Below, piece by piece: positions 10,687-23,800 of a DNA stretch of 64,000 bases. The notes beneath the pieces were generated by a model. The model made no database searches, was not told the origin of the DNA, and saw only the letters and a list, made by a program, of their open reading frames with translations. The position numbers and the translations under genes are program-made. This DNA comes from Rebecca billardiae RCC1528 (Eukaryota; Haptophyta), in assembly GCA_965240325.2 (NCBI GenBank), contig OZ251225.1:1-64000 (forward strand). Reading direction: 5' to 3'. Every line of letters starts with the position of its first letter. Within the stretch, counting starts at the first letter, position 1.

Positions 10687-10957
10687 ATAGTCATCGAAAG
10701 AAGGGCTGGTGGCGTATTTGATCTATGCTGGCGACTCTGAATCATATGCTCGTCGGCGCCGTGTTGATGAGTATTGATTGAGGTGAGTCGGCGAATCGAA
10801 TTGCGAGCGTGTTGCGCGAATCGGCACAAACGCGTTTCATTCGCCCAACATTCACCGTGATGATATGCGAAAGGATGACGAGTTTCCCCACCATGTATTG
10901 TTCGGCATCACATCACACCCGCGCACTCTCAACTCGCGATTCTCATCGACCTCGGCG
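10687..10957 (+). promoter_or_regulatory. Putative promoter and 5' leader of the PnrA-TIR gene
   Basis: Base composition falls sharply from the surrounding GC-rich DNA. TGGCGACTC (10729-10737) and TCGGCGAATCG (10788-10798) both recur upstream of the next gene (inverted at 17670-17678; direct at 17767-17777). The assignment is by position and shared motifs only. Confidence 0.35.
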
Positions 10958-13900
10958 ATGGTGGGCCCTCGCCGCGCGCTCGCGGCCTCGTGCTGGGGCG
11001 TGTGCGCGCTCGTCGCCGCGTCGGCCGGCGGCGGCGCCGCCGGCGCACCGGCCGCGGCCGGTGCGACGGCCGAGGGCGACGAGCCCCTCCGCCTCGAGGC
11101 GGTCGAGCCGCCCGTCCTCCTCGCGCGGCAGAGCCACTCGGCGCGCGTGCGGCTGCGCGGCCCCGGGCTCGCGCGCGCGGCGCGCGCCGAGCTCTCGCGC
11201 GTCGTCGAGAGCCGGCGCGGAGCGGCCGCGGCGCCCTCGGTGCCCCTGGAGCCCTGCGACGCGTGTCGCGACGCGGCGACGCTCGAGATCCCCGCCGCGC
11301 TCCTCGACCGCCCCGCTCAACTCCGCGTCGCCGTGCTCGGCGGCGGCGGCGGCGACGGCGCCGTGAGCGAGGTGCACGTGCGCGTGGCGGCGCCGGCGCG
11401 ACTGTCGCGCGTGCAGCCGGCCGAGGCGCCGATCACCGGCGGCGCGACGCTCACGCTCCTCGGCGACGGCTTTGAGCGCGCGTCCGATCTCGCGCTCGAG
11501 ATTGTCGCGGCCGACGGGCACGCCGCGCTCGCGCGCGCGCGCTTTGTGAGCGCGCGCGAGGTGCACGCGACGCTGCCGATGATGGCGCCGCCGCCGCGGC
11601 TGAACCACACGGCGCTGCGCCGCGGCGAGACGGCGGCGGTGCGCGCGAGCGTGCGCCTCGTGCTGCACGCCGCGCACGCCGCGCCGGTGCCGCTCTCCGC
11701 GCCGCTGCCGGCCGCGCTCACGCTGCGCGTGCGCGCGCCCGTGCGCGTGAGCTACCTCTTCCTCGACGAACCGCTCGACCTGGGGTGCGCGCGCGCGCGC
11801 GCGGCGCGGAGGATGGGCGGCGCCAGCGTGCTGCGGCGGCGGCCGCCCGCGCCCGCTCGCGCCGGCGCGCGCGCTCAGGCGCGCGCCCGCGCCGCCCCCA
11901 CCGCAACCCGCGCCCCGGGTGCGCCCAGCTGGACGCACAACTGGGCGCGCGCGCGCTCGGCCGTCGACGCCCGCTTCGGCGGCTACGTCGCCTCGGAGGC
12001 AGTGGCGCATGTGCCCCCGGAGGCGGCGGCGGCGGCGGCGAGCGCGCGCGCGCGCTGCCGCGCCGGCGCCGACCTGGTGGTGGGCACGACGTTTGGCCAC
12101 AGCGCGGGCATCGAGGCGGCCGCCGCGCACGCAGACTGCGCGGCCGCCGGCACGCGCTTCGTCCAGGTGGGGCGCCGCGGCGGCGGGGCGCGCGCGGGCC
12201 GCGCCGGAGCGCGGCGCGCTGACGCCGCCGCGCCGCGCGCCTGCCGCCGCGCAGGGCGGCTTCCACGAGGTCTCCGCCGGCGTGGCCGTGCTGTACACCA
12301 AGATCTACGAGCACTTCTACCTGGCGGGCGTGCTGGCGGGCGCGCACATGGGCGCGGCGATGGCGTCGCAGACCGTCGGCTTCGTCGTCGGCTTCCCGCT
12401 CCCCTTCGTCCTCGCCAACGTGAACGCGTTCGCGCTCGGCTGCCTCGCGGCCAACGCGCGGTGCGACGTGCGCGTGCTGTGGCTGGGCGCGTGGTCGGAC
12501 GGCTGGGCGGAGAGGGCCGCCGCGTCCAAGCTGTGGGTCGAGGCGAGCGCGGCGCGCGGCAGCGGCGGCGCGGCGCGCGGCAGCGGCGGCGCGGCGCCTC
12601 TGACGCGCCGGCGCCCCCGCCCCCGCGCCCTCCGCGCGCGCAGGACGGCGCGCGGCTGGTGGCGCAGCACACGGACACGCTCGAGGCGCAGCGCGTGTTT
12701 GCGGCCGACGGCCCGCCGCCGTGCGACGCGCTGCCCCTCGACGCCGAGCACGGCCGCCCCGCCACGTGCATGCGGCCGCACGAGGTGGCGCGCACGCTCG
12801 CGCTGCCCGACCGCGGCGCCAGCATCGGCGCCAACATCGACGCGCGCCAGCTGCTCGGCGACAGCGTGCTCAGCAGGTGCGCCGCGCCGCCGCGCGCGCG
12901 CCAGCGCGCGCGCGTCCGCGCCGCCGCTCACGCGAGACCGCGCGCCCGCGCCGCTCGCAGCGTGCTGCTCGAGTGGGCGCCGGGGCTGGAGCACTTTGTG
13001 CGGCGCGTGCTGGACGACACGTGGGTGCCGGGCGAGCGCTGGTACCACGGCGTGGAGGAGGGCGTCAACGCGCTCGCGCCCACCTCGGCGCGCGCGCACG
13101 CGGCCGCGGCGCGCGCGCTCGAGGCCGCGGCCGCGCGGCTGCGCGCGGGCGGCAGCGCGCGCATCTTCTGCGGCGTGCGCGACGCGCAGCGCGGCGGCGC
13201 GTGCGAGCCGACGCCGCCCCTCGACGACGACGACGCGGGCGCCGACGCCGAGCGCTGCTGCCTGGGCGACGCGGAGGTGCAGGCCATGGGCTTCCTCGTG
13301 CGCGGCGTGAGGCTGGCGGCGCGCACGCACGGCCGCTGGGGCAGCTGGGACCAGCCGCACGCGCACGCGCACGGCGGCGGCGCCAACCTCTCGGCGGCGG
13401 AGGCGGCGGGGGGCGACGGCGGCGGGCTGTCGGCGGCGCGCATCGCCGCCGTCGCGCCCTTCGTGCCCCCGCGCCGCGGCGACGTCGACTGCCCGGCCGG
13501 CCGGCTCAAGTGGTGGCCGGAGGGCGCGCCGCGCGCGCTGTGCCGCCCGCGCTGCGCCAGCGGCGCGTACGACGCCTCGGGCGCGTGCGTCGACGTGTAC
13601 GCGTCGCTCGAGGCGGCGACGCGGCGGCTGCGCGCCGCGCTCGGCGCGCTGCTCGCGCTGCTGTGCGCGCTCGGCGCGGGCGCGCTCGCCTCCGCCGCCG
13701 CCGCGCGCTGGCGGCGCAAGGAGGCGCGCCGGCTGGCGCGCGACGAGTGGGTCCGAGCCGAGGTGTCGGCGGCGCTCGCCGCGCGCACGTCGCTGCAGTT
13801 CCCGCTGCACGTGGTCTCGCTCGCCGAGTTTGCGCGGCACGGGCGGCTCGAGCCGTACGAGGCGCTGCGCGCGCGCGGCGCGCACGCCGTGTTTGACAGC

Positions 13901-16900
13901 GTGGGCAGCGCGCGCGCGTACCTGCGGCACAAGCGGCTGATCTTCATCACGCACCAGTGGCTGTCGTGGGCGGAGCCCGACTGCGCCGCCCTGCAGTACG
14001 CGCACATGGTGGCGGCGGCGCGCGCGGTCGCGAGGCTGAACGAGTGGGAGCCGCACCAGGTGGTCGTGTGGGTGCGCGCTGCCCGCCGCGCGCCGCGTGG
14101 CCGGCGGCGGCCGGGCGCCGCTCAGCCGCCGCTGCGCGCGCCCCCCTCCTTCCCGCGCGCGTCGTGTCGTGCTGGCGCTGTGCTCGGCGCCCCGCCGTCG
14201 GCCCCGCTGCTGCCTGCCGCAGGTGGACTACCTGTGCGTGCCGCAGGCGCACGCCAAGCTGCAGGACCTCGCGGTGCAGTCGCTCGCGTACTACGCGGCG
14301 CTCGCGCACGCGCTGCTCTGCGTCGCGCCCGCGGCGGTGCACCGCGACACGGGGCAGGTGCGCGCGCGCGCGCGGCGCGTGAGCGCGGCGGCGCGGCGCT
14401 ATGGGCGGCGCGCGGCGCCGGCCCGCTCACGCCGCTCACGCGCCCCGCCTCCGCGCCGCGCGCGCGCGCCGCAGGTGTGCGACCGTCAGAGCTACCTGCG
14501 GCGCATGTGGTGCCGCGCGGAGCACCTCTGCTTTGCGCTCTCCAACGGCTCGTACAACATGTTCGTCGCGGAGTGCGAGGGGGAGGAGGCGCACGCGCAC
14601 GCAGAGGGGCGGCACAGCGGGTGCGGCGCGGAGCTGCCCGCGTGCGCCGTCACGCCCACCTCGCCGCCGCACTCCGAGCGCTGGAGCAGCGGCGGCGCGC
14701 GCGCGGGCGCGGGCTTGCTCGCGGGCGCGGGCGGCGCGCGCCGCGGCTCGGACGGGCCGCTCTGGCGCGGGGGCGCGCCGCCGCCCGCGCTCGCCGCGGC
14801 GGACGCGCTGCGGCGCGCGAGCGGCCCGTCGCGCCGCGCGTCCGCGGACCGGGCGGCGGCTGTGCGCGTCGACCGCGTCGACGAGCGCGCGGGCAGCTCG
14901 GGGGACGAGAGCGAGGGCGGCACACGCGGCACCCCTCGGCCGCCGCGCGCCTCCGACGCCGCGGCGGCTGCGGACGAGGGCGCGCCGCTCGAGGTGCCGG
15001 CGTGCGAGTCGGCGGAGCTGCTGCGGCGGGCGGGGCGCAAGCCGTCGGTGGACCTGCAGATCGGCGTCTACGGCGCAGGCGCAGGCGCACACGCCAAGCC
15101 GCCGTCGCGCGTGAGTGACGAGTGGCTCGACACCTGCCTGGCGGTGTTTGAAGGTGGGCGCGCGCGCCGCCCTCCCTCGCGCCCGCCCTGCGCAGGCGAG
15201 CCCGCCCCGCTCACCGCCCCGGCGCGCCGCCCCTCGCGCGCAGGCGAGTCGACGTGCTGCGCGCGCGGGCACGTGGTGGGCGGCCACGTGCGCCAGATGT
15301 GCGACAAGGAGCAGGTGCGGCCGTGTGCGCGCGCGCGCGCGTGTGTGTGTGGGGGCGTGTGTGTGTCGACGCCCCCCCTCCCTCCCCGCGCCGCCCCGCA
15401 GCTCGTGCGCCCGCTGCTCGGTCTGTACGGCGAGCTGTTCCGCGCCAACCTCGAGCGGCAGCAGGCGGAGGCGGCGCACGCGCAGCAGCAGCGGGGGCTG
15501 CAGAGGGGCGGCGCAGGGGGCGGGGCGGCGGGCGCGAAGGCGGAAGCGGCCGCGGCCGCGGCGCCCGCCGCCGAGCCCGCCCACTCGCCCGCCGCGTCCC
15601 TGCCGCGCCCCAGCGTGCTGCCGTTGCTCGAGCCCGCCGAGCTCCCCTTGCGGCGCGCGCACTCGGCCGGGGAGGCGGCCGCGCACGGCGGCGGCGTGGA
15701 CGTGCCCGGCGCGCGCGCCGCCGCCGTCGGGCTGCTCGCGCCGGACGGCGGGCGGCGCGATGGCCCGGGCACGCCGACGGCGTCCGAGCGCCTCGTGCGC
15801 AGCCTGCCGCCCTCGCCCGCGCAGCTCGGCCGCCTGCCCGACCCGCTCCGCCATGGGCACCTGCTCGGCTGCCCGCGCACCGCGGTCTCCCCGCGGCCCT
15901 CGTACGGCGAGTCTGAGGCCGACGGCGAGGCGGAGGGCGAGGTGCTCTACTCGGAGCGCAGGCTGCTCGAGAAGCTGGTGCGCGCGCGCGCGCGCACCCG
16001 CGGCCTTCTGCGCGGCGGGGCGTGGCGGCGCGCGCGCGCCGCGCGAGGGCCCCGCCGTCGCGAGCGCCGCGCCTGAGTCGATGCCGCCGCGCGCGCGCAC
16101 CCGTGGCCCCCGTGTCGCCCCCTTGTCGCAGCTCGACCCGGCCGCGCACTCGCGCATCTTCCCGCGCGAGTTTGCCTTTGTCCGCCCGGACGGGCGGCAC
16201 GAGGTGCGCGTCCTCTTCGGCGAGCTGATCGGCGCGATGGAGGCGCACTGGCGCCGGGTGCAGCACGCGACGCCCGCGCTCGCGGGCGGCGGCGGCGGCG
16301 GCGGTGGCGCGGACGCGGTGCACGCCGAGCTGCACCAGCCGGGGGGCTGGGTGCGCTGGTGGCGGCGCAGCGTGCGCTGGCGCCGCGCGGCGCGCCGCTC
16401 GACGCGCTCGTCGCAGAGCGGCCGCCCCAGCAGCGCCGGCGCGGGCGGCGCGAGCGCGGGCGCCGGCGGCGTCGGCAGCGCGCGAGTCAGCGCGGCGAGC
16501 GCGGCGAGCGCGGCCGAGACGCTCCGCGCGGGCGGCGGCCGCTCGTGGCTCACCGAGCTCCGCCGCCTCGGCGTCAGCCCGACGCCGGGCTCGCCGCTGC
16601 TCGGCACGGCGCGCCGCAGCGTCGCGCCCAGCGCGCGCCGCCCGCCGCCGCCCGACGACGGCTCCGGCCGCGCCGCGCGCGCGCTCCCGGACTCGGAGCC
16701 GCTGGGCGCGGGCTCGGAGGCGTCCTCCTCGTTCAAGATGGCGGCGCGCCTGTACGCGCAGTCCGCGCACGGCGGCGCCGAGCCGCCCTCGGCCTTCATC
16801 GGCGGCGAGGAGGCGGCGGGCGGCGCGCAGGGCGGCGGCACGCACGCGGGCGGCGCTGCACGCGACGCTTCCCCGCCGTCCGTCCTCTCCGGCGTCGCGC

Positions 16901-16971
16901 GCTCCAGGTCGGATCAGCTCCGGCACCGGCACGCGCCGTCGGAGAGCGGCGGCGGCCGCCCGGCGCGGTAG
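10958..16971 (+). CDS. Receptor-like protein: IPT, PnrA/BMP-type binding domain, one TM, TIR-like domain
   Basis: I assemble ten exons: 10958-11784, 11929-12166, 12255-12536, 12644-12876, 12961-14071, 14223-14357, 14475-15153, 15244-15314, 15402-15977 and 16132-16971 (1663 residues). All introns are GT-AG, 84-154 nt, mostly GTGCG...GCAG. Domains: signal peptide (MVGPRRALAASCWGVCALVA); IPT/TIG-like ~150-235 (SRVQP..ITGGATLTLLGDGF); BMP/PnrA periplasmic-binding fold ~264-600, where the splice restores DLGWTHNWARARSAVDARFG, with DLVVGTTFGHSAGIE, YLAGVLAGAHMG, NAFALGCLAAN and GARLVAQHTDT; TM ~752-778; TIR-like ~850-985 with FITHQWLSW, VDYLCVPQ and RMWCRAE, whose E958 aligns with the catalytic Glu of plant TIRs. 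The tail is long and low-complexity. PnrA proteins bind purine nucleosides in bacteria; the ligand here is inferred. The first Met in frame (10865) lacks a signal peptide, so I chose 10958. Least certain is the GTCGAG donor at 12537. Confidence 0.75.
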
Positions 16972-17809
16972 CGGCGCTGGCCAGGATTTAGAGGATATTG
17001 AGGATAGGGCTGGAGGCTTCGGCCGCGCCAGCCTGATCACCCGCCGCCCGCTATTGTAAATAAGCGGAATTCATGCTTACAAAGTGACAAACCTATCGTC
17101 CGATCGACCGCTGGGCGCTGCACCCACTCGCCAGTCACCCTGGCTGCCCCGCTCCACGTCAAGGACCGAGACTCGCCCCCGGGCGACGACTTGGACGACG
17201 AGGAGCTGCCGCAGCAGCGGACGAAGCGCACCCTGGACGACGCCGCAGCGCCAGCCGCCGCCAGCCAGCCAGCTGGCTCGGGCGGCAGGCGCGTACGCGA
17301 CCGCTCGGCGGAGCACGGGGCAGGCTCGACCAGCTGCTACCAGCGGCTGAGACTGCCAGCTGACATCCGGACCTGCACCATCGCCCTCGCTCGGGGCACA
17401 GCAGGGCCATGCGAGCCGCGCAGCGCAGGTGGATCGCGCTCCAGCAGCTCAAGGCCGCGCTCAAGCTTTACGATCGCGGTGCAGGCTATGCTCTGCCACC
17501 AACGCCGACTTCGTGTCGACGATCGGGCACTGCCGCCAACAAATCAGGAGACCCGCGTCGTCCTACCTGTGTCGTGAAATCATGGAATGAGTAATGGAGT
17601 AATCGGCAATAGTAATCGACCCTCTACTTGATCGATCCTGATGAATACCTCGACAATAGCAAGGTATTTGAGTCGCCAACTCAGCGGGTACGGTATGTTT
17701 GAGCTGGTATTTGAAGGCGATTGTGATTCCAATCAATGTGGAGAATCTCCTGTCATACTCATCGCTTCGGCGAATCGGCGCGGGAGGAGCTCAGTACTGC
17801 GCCCGCGCC
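16972..17809. other. Intergenic region and leader of the giant surface-protein gene
   Basis: I see no convincing gene; a 128-codon frame at 17191-17577 lacks recognisable features. 17580-17800 is relatively AT-rich and holds the two motifs shared with the preceding gene's leader (GAGTCGCCA at 17670-17678 and TCGGCGAATCG at 17767-17777), so it is the likely promoter or 5' UTR. Confidence 0.45.
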
Positions 17810-20800
17810 ATGCGCGAGCTGGCGCCGCACGGGCCGCGGCGCATGCGCGCGCTCCCTCTCCGGGCGCTGCTCCTGCTCGCGCTGGGCAGGACGAGCAGCA
17901 CCTTCGTGCGCGTCACGCGCGAGCACAAGATCTCCGCGCTCCACGGCGGGCTCAGCCCCGCCGCCATCGGCGCGGGCGATGCGCTCGGGGACTCGGGCCT
18001 CGCGATGGTCGGCGACGTCGACGGCGACGGCGTGCCGGATGCGGTCGCCGGGCTGCCCGGGGCGTCGGCCGCGGACGGCGCGGCCCTCGTGCTCTTCCTG
18101 CGCGCCAATGGCACCGTGCACGCCGAGCACCGCCTCGAGTCCGCGCAGGGCGGCCTGCACACGTTCGCGGCGGGCGGCGAGTTTGGTGCGGGCGTCGCCG
18201 GCATCGGCGACAGGAACAGCGACTCGGTGCCCGACGTGGTGATCGGCGCGCCGAGCGCGGGGAGCGGGGGTGCCGTGTACGTCTGCTACCTCACGGCCAG
18301 CGGCGCCGTCGGCTCGAGCTTCGAGATCAGCCAGGGCTCGGGCGGCTTCACCGGCTCGATCGCCTCGGGCGACGACTTCGGCCGCGGCCTCGCCGACATT
18401 GGCGACGTCGACGGCGACGGGCGGAGCGACCTGCTCGTCGGCGCGCCGACGGATCGCGGCGGCGCGGCGTGGGTGCTCTTCACGAACGACGACGTCACCG
18501 TCCGCTCGCACACGAGGATCGCCAAAGGGTCGGGCGGGCTGAGCTTCAACCTCGGCCCCAACGACAAGTTTGGCTGGTCGGCCGCGCCGCTCGGCGACCT
18601 CGACGGCGACGGCACGCCCGACGCGCTCGTCAGCGCGCCGGGCGACAACCCGGGCGCCGTGTTCGTGCTCTTCCTCAACCCCGACGGCACCGTGAAGGCC
18701 GAGCAGCAGATCGCCGAAGGGGTCGGCGGGCTGGGCGCTGACCTCGGCTCGTGGGACTACTTTGGCCGCGGCCTCGCCACGCTCGGCGATCTCGGCCTCG
18801 ACGGCGCGCTCGACGTCGCGGTGAGCGCGCCGAAGGACGACGACCTGGCCGCCGAGACCGGCTCGTTCTACGTGCTCGCGCTCTCTACCTCGGGCACTGT
18901 CCTCGACGAGCGCAAGTTCTCCAACAGCGCGGGCGGCCTCTCGCTGCAGCTGGGCGCGGAGGTGCTGATGGGCTCCGCGCTGGCCGCGCGCGCGCCCAGC
19001 GCCGACGGCACCGTCCTGCTGCTGGCCGGGGCGCCAGGGGACGCGGACGGCGGCGTGGACGCGGGCGCTCTCTACGCCTACGAGTTGGGGCCCCTGTTCC
19101 CGGAGCCGCCGCCCAGCCCGCCGCCAGCACCGCCGCCGTCCTCGCCACCGCCGAGCCCGCCGCCCTCGCCGCCGCCAAACCCTCCGCTCGTGACGCAGCC
19201 GCCATCGCCGCCGCCCTCACCTCCACCGTCGCCGCCATCGCGCCCGCCTCCGAGCCCGCCTCCGAGCCCGCCACCGCCGAGCCCGCCACCACCGAGCCCG
19301 CCGCCATCGCCGCCACCCGCGCCGCCGCCTTCGCCGCCGCCGGCCCCACCGCCGCCGTCACCACCACCGAGCCCGCCGCCGCCGCAGAGCCCACCGCCGA
19401 GCCCTCCTCCGTCGCCGCCACCTGCGCCACCACCGCCGAGCGCGCCGCCCAGCCCGCCTCCGAGCCCGCCACCTGCGTCACCGCCACCAAGCCCACCGCC
19501 GAGCCCGCCTCCGTCGCCACCGCCTGCACCACCGACGCCGAGCCCGCCGCCCAGCCCGCCTCCGTCGCCGCCACCGGTCCCGCCGCCACCGAGCCCGCCG
19601 CCGAGCCCACCTCCTTCGCCGCCACCTCCACCACCGCCGCCGCGCCCGCCGCCCAGCCCGCCTCCGAGCCCGCCACCTGCGCCGCCGCCACCGAGCCTGC
19701 CGCCGAGCCCGCCTCCGTCGCCGCCAGATGCGCCACCGCCGCCGAGCCCGCCGCCCAGCCCGCCACCGAGCCCGCCACCTGCGCCGCCGCCACCGAGCCC
19801 GCCGCCGAGCCCGCCTCCGTCGCCGCCACCAGCGCCACCGCCGCCGAGCCCGCCGCCGAGCCCGCCTCCGAGCCCGCCACCTGCGCCGCCGCCACCGAGC
19901 CCGCCGCCGAGCCCACCTCCTTCGCCGCCACCTGCACCACCGCCGCCGCGCCCGCCGCCCAGCCCGCCTCCGAGCCCGCCACCTGCGCCACCGCCACCGA
20001 GCCCGCCGCCGAGCCCGCCTCCGTCGCCGCCACCAGCGCCACCGCCGCCGAGCCCGCCGCCGAGCCCGCCTCCGAGCCCGCCACCTGCGCCGCCGCCACC
20101 GAGACCGCCGCCGAGCCCACCTCCTTCGCCGCAACCTGCACCACCGCCGCCACGCCCGCCGCCCAGCCCGCCTCCGAGCCCGCCACCTGCGCTGCCGCCA
20201 CCGAGCCCGCCGCCGAGCCCGCCTCCGTCGCCGCCACCAGCGCCACCGCCGCCGCGCCCGCCGCCGAGCCCGCCTCCGAGCCCGCCACCTGCGCCGCCGC
20301 CACCGAGCCCGCCGCCGAGACCGCCTCCGTCGCCACCGCCTGCACCACCGCCACCGAGCCCGCCGCCCAGCCCGCCTCCGTCGCCGCCACCGGTCCCGCC
20401 GCCACCGAGCCCGCCGCCGAGCCCACCTCCTTCGCCGCCACCTCCACCACCGCCGCCGCGCCCGCCGCCCAGCACGCCTCCGAGCCCGCCACCTGCGCCG
20501 CCGCCACCGAGCCTGCCGCCGAGCCCGCCTCCGTCGCCGCCACCTGCGCCACCGCCGCCGCGCCCGCCGCCGAGCCCGCCACCGAGCCCGCCACCTGCGC
20601 CGCCGCCACCGAGCCCGCCGCCGAGACCGCCTCCGTCGCCACCGCCTGCACCACCGCCACCGAGCCCGCCGCCCAGCCCGCCTCCGTCGCCGCCACCGGT
20701 CCCGCCGCCACCGAGCCCGCCGCCGAGCCCACCTCCTTCGCCGCCACCTCCACCACCGCCGCCGCGCCCGCCGCCCAGCCCGCCTCCGAGCCCGCCACCT

Positions 20801-23800
20801 GCGCCGCCGCCACCGAGCCTGCCGCCGAGCCCGCCTCCGTCGCCGCCACCTGCGCCACCGCCGCCGAGCCCGCCGCCCAGCCCGCCACCGTCGCCGCCAC
20901 CGGCCCCGCCGCCACCGAGCCCGCCGCCGAGCCCACCTCCTTCGCCGCCACCTCCACCACCGCCGCCGCGCCCGCCGCCCAGCACGCCTCCGAGCCCGCC
21001 ACCTGCGCCGCCGCCACCGAGCCTGCCGCCGAGCCCGCCTCCGTCGCCGCCACCAGCGCCACCGCCGCCGAGCCCGCCGCCGAGCCCGCCACCGAGCCCG
21101 CCACCTGCGCCGCCGCCACCGAGCCCGCCGCCGAGACCGCCTCCGTCGCCACCGCCTGCACCACCGCCACCGAGCCCGCCGCCCAGCCCACCTCCGTCGC
21201 CGCCACCGGTCCCGCCGCCACCGAGCCCGCCGCCGAGCCCACCTCCTTCGCCGCCACCTCCACCACCGCCGCCGCGCCCGCCGCCCAGCCCGCCTCCGAG
21301 CCCGCCACCTGCGCCGCCACCACCGAGCCTGCCGCCGAGCCCGCCTCCGTCGCCGCCACCTGCGCCACCGCCGCCGAGCCCGCCGCCCAGCCCGCCACCG
21401 AGCCCGCCACCTGCGCCGCCGCCACCGAGCCCGCCGCCGAGCCCGCCTCCGTCGCCGCCACCAGCGCCACCGCCGCCGAGCCCACCTCCCAGCCCGCCTC
21501 CGTCGCCGCCACCTGCGCCGCCACCACCGAGCCCGCCACGGAGCCCGCCGCCCAGCCCGCCACCTGCGCCGCCGCCACCGAGCCCGCCGCCCAGCCCACC
21601 TCCTTCACCGCCACCTGCACCACCGCCGCCGAGCCCGCCGCCCAGCCCGCCTCCGAGCCCGCCACCTGCGTCACCGCCACCGAGCCCGCCGCCGCGCCTG
21701 CCGCCAAGCCCGCCTCCGAGCCCGCCACCTGCGCCACCGCCGCCGAGCCCACCGCCAAGCCCGCCTCCGTCGCCGCCACCGGTCCCGCCGCCACCGAGCC
21801 CGCCGCCGAGCCCACCTCCTTCGCCGCCACCTGCACCACCGCCGCCGAGCCCGCCGCCGAGCCCGCCACCGAGCCCGCCACCTGCGCCGCCGCCACCGAG
21901 CCCGCCGCCGAGCCCGCCACCGAGCCCGCCACCTGCGCCACCGCCGCCGCGCCCGCCGCCGAGCCCGCCACCGAGCCCGCCACCTGCGCCGCCGCCACCG
22001 AGCCCGCCGCCGCCTGCACCACCGCCACCGAGCCCGCCGCCCAGCCCGCCTCCGTCGCCGCCACCGGTCCCGCCGCCACCGAGCCCGCCGCCGAGCCCAC
22101 CTCCTTCGCCGCCACCTCCACCACCGCCGCCGCGCCCGCCGCCCAGCACGCCTCCGAGCCCGCCACCTGCGCCGCCGCCACCGAGCCTGCCGCCGAGCCC
22201 GCCTCCGTCGCCGCCACCTGCGCCACCGCCGCCGCGCCCGCCGCCGAGCCCGCCACCGAGCCCGCCACCTGCGCCGCCGCCACCGAGCCCGCCGCCGAGA
22301 CCGCCTCCGTCGCCACCGCCTGCACCACCGCCACCGAGCCCGCCGCCCAGCCCGCCTCCGTCGCCGCCACCGGTCCCGCCGCCACCGAGCCCGCCGCCAA
22401 GCCCGCCTCCGTCGCCGCCACCGGCCCTGCCGCCACCGAGCCCGCCGCCCAGCCCGCCTCCGTCGCCGCCACCAGCGCCACCGCCGCCGCGCCTACCGCC
22501 GAGCCCGCCTCCGAGCCCGCCACCGTCACCGCCGCCGCCGAGCCCGCCGCCGAGCCGGTCACCAAGCCCACCACCGCCGCCCTCGGCGCCGCCGCCTACT
22601 GGCGAGCTCTGCGGCGGTTCGGGTAAGGGCAAGGGCAGTGGTGCCTGCTCGCCGCCGCCGCCCTCACCATCGCCACCACCACCCGCCCCCCCGAGTCCAC
22701 CTCCTAGCCCACCACCAAGTCCACCCCCGAGCCCGCTGCCGAGCCCGCCGCCACCCGGGCCACCACCATTGCCACAGCCGTCTTCTCCGCCGTCGCCATC
22801 GCCGTCGCAGCCACCGAGCTCGCCGCCGAACCCGCCGCCGTCGCCGCCACCTGCGCCACCGCAGCCGAGCCCGCCGCCCAGCCCGCCTCCGTCGCCGCCA
22901 CCGGCGCCACCGAGCCCGCCGCCAAGCCCTCCACCGAGCCCGCCGCCAGCGCCGCCGCCACCTAGCCCTCCGCCATCACCGTCGCCTTCGCCGCCACCGT
23001 CACTGCCGCCGCCGAGCCCGCCGCCGAGCCCGCCACCTAATCCGCCACCGCCGCCGCCCAGCCCGCCCCCGCCCAGCCCGCCGCCGCCGCCACCGCCGAG
23101 CCCGCCCCCACCCAACCCGCCGCCGCCTCCGCCGCCATCGCCGCCGCCGCCGAGCCCGCCGCCGCCGCCACCACCCAGCCCGCCGCCATCGAGCCTGCCG
23201 TCGCCGAGGCCGCTGCCTCCACCGCCGCCGAGCCCGCCACCGCCGGTGCCGCCGCCGTCACCACCGCCATCGGTGCCACCATCGCCGCCGCCCTCTCCGC
23301 CGCCGGTGCCGCCGCCATCGCCACCGCCGAGCCCGCCGCCGGGCCCGCCACCGCCGGCGCCGCCACCGTCGCCACCGCCATCGGTGCCACAATCGCCGCC
23401 GCCCTCTCTGCCGCCGGTGCCGCCGCCGTCCCCACCGCCGAGCCCGCCGCCGAGCCCGCCACCGCCGGCGCCGGCGCCGTCACCACCGCCATCGGTGCCA
23501 CCATCGCCACCGCCGAGCCCGCCGCCGATGCCGCCGCCATCGCCACCGCCGAGCCCGCCGGGCCCGCCACCGCCATCGCCGCCACCAGCGCCGCCGCCTC
23601 CGAACCCGCCGCCAAGCCCGCCTCCGTCGCCGCCACCGGCGCCGCCGCCGCCGAGCTTGCCTCCAAGCCCACCTCCGAGCCCGCCACCTGCTTCGCCGCC
23701 GCCGAGCCCGCCGCCCAGTCCGCCTCCGTCGCCGCCACCAGCGCCACCGCCGCCGAGCCCGCCGCCCAGCCCGCCTCCGTCGCCGCCACCAGCGCCACCG

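Noticed and set aside
9531-10721. 396-codon Arg/Ala-rich frame
   Set aside because: Overlaps other equally long frames in random GC-rich DNA and shows no motif or codon bias.
10865-15118. Single 1417-codon frame as one exon
   Set aside because: It reads through GC-rich introns and changes frame relative to domain sequence at 12167 and after 14072. BMP and TIR motifs align only after splicing.
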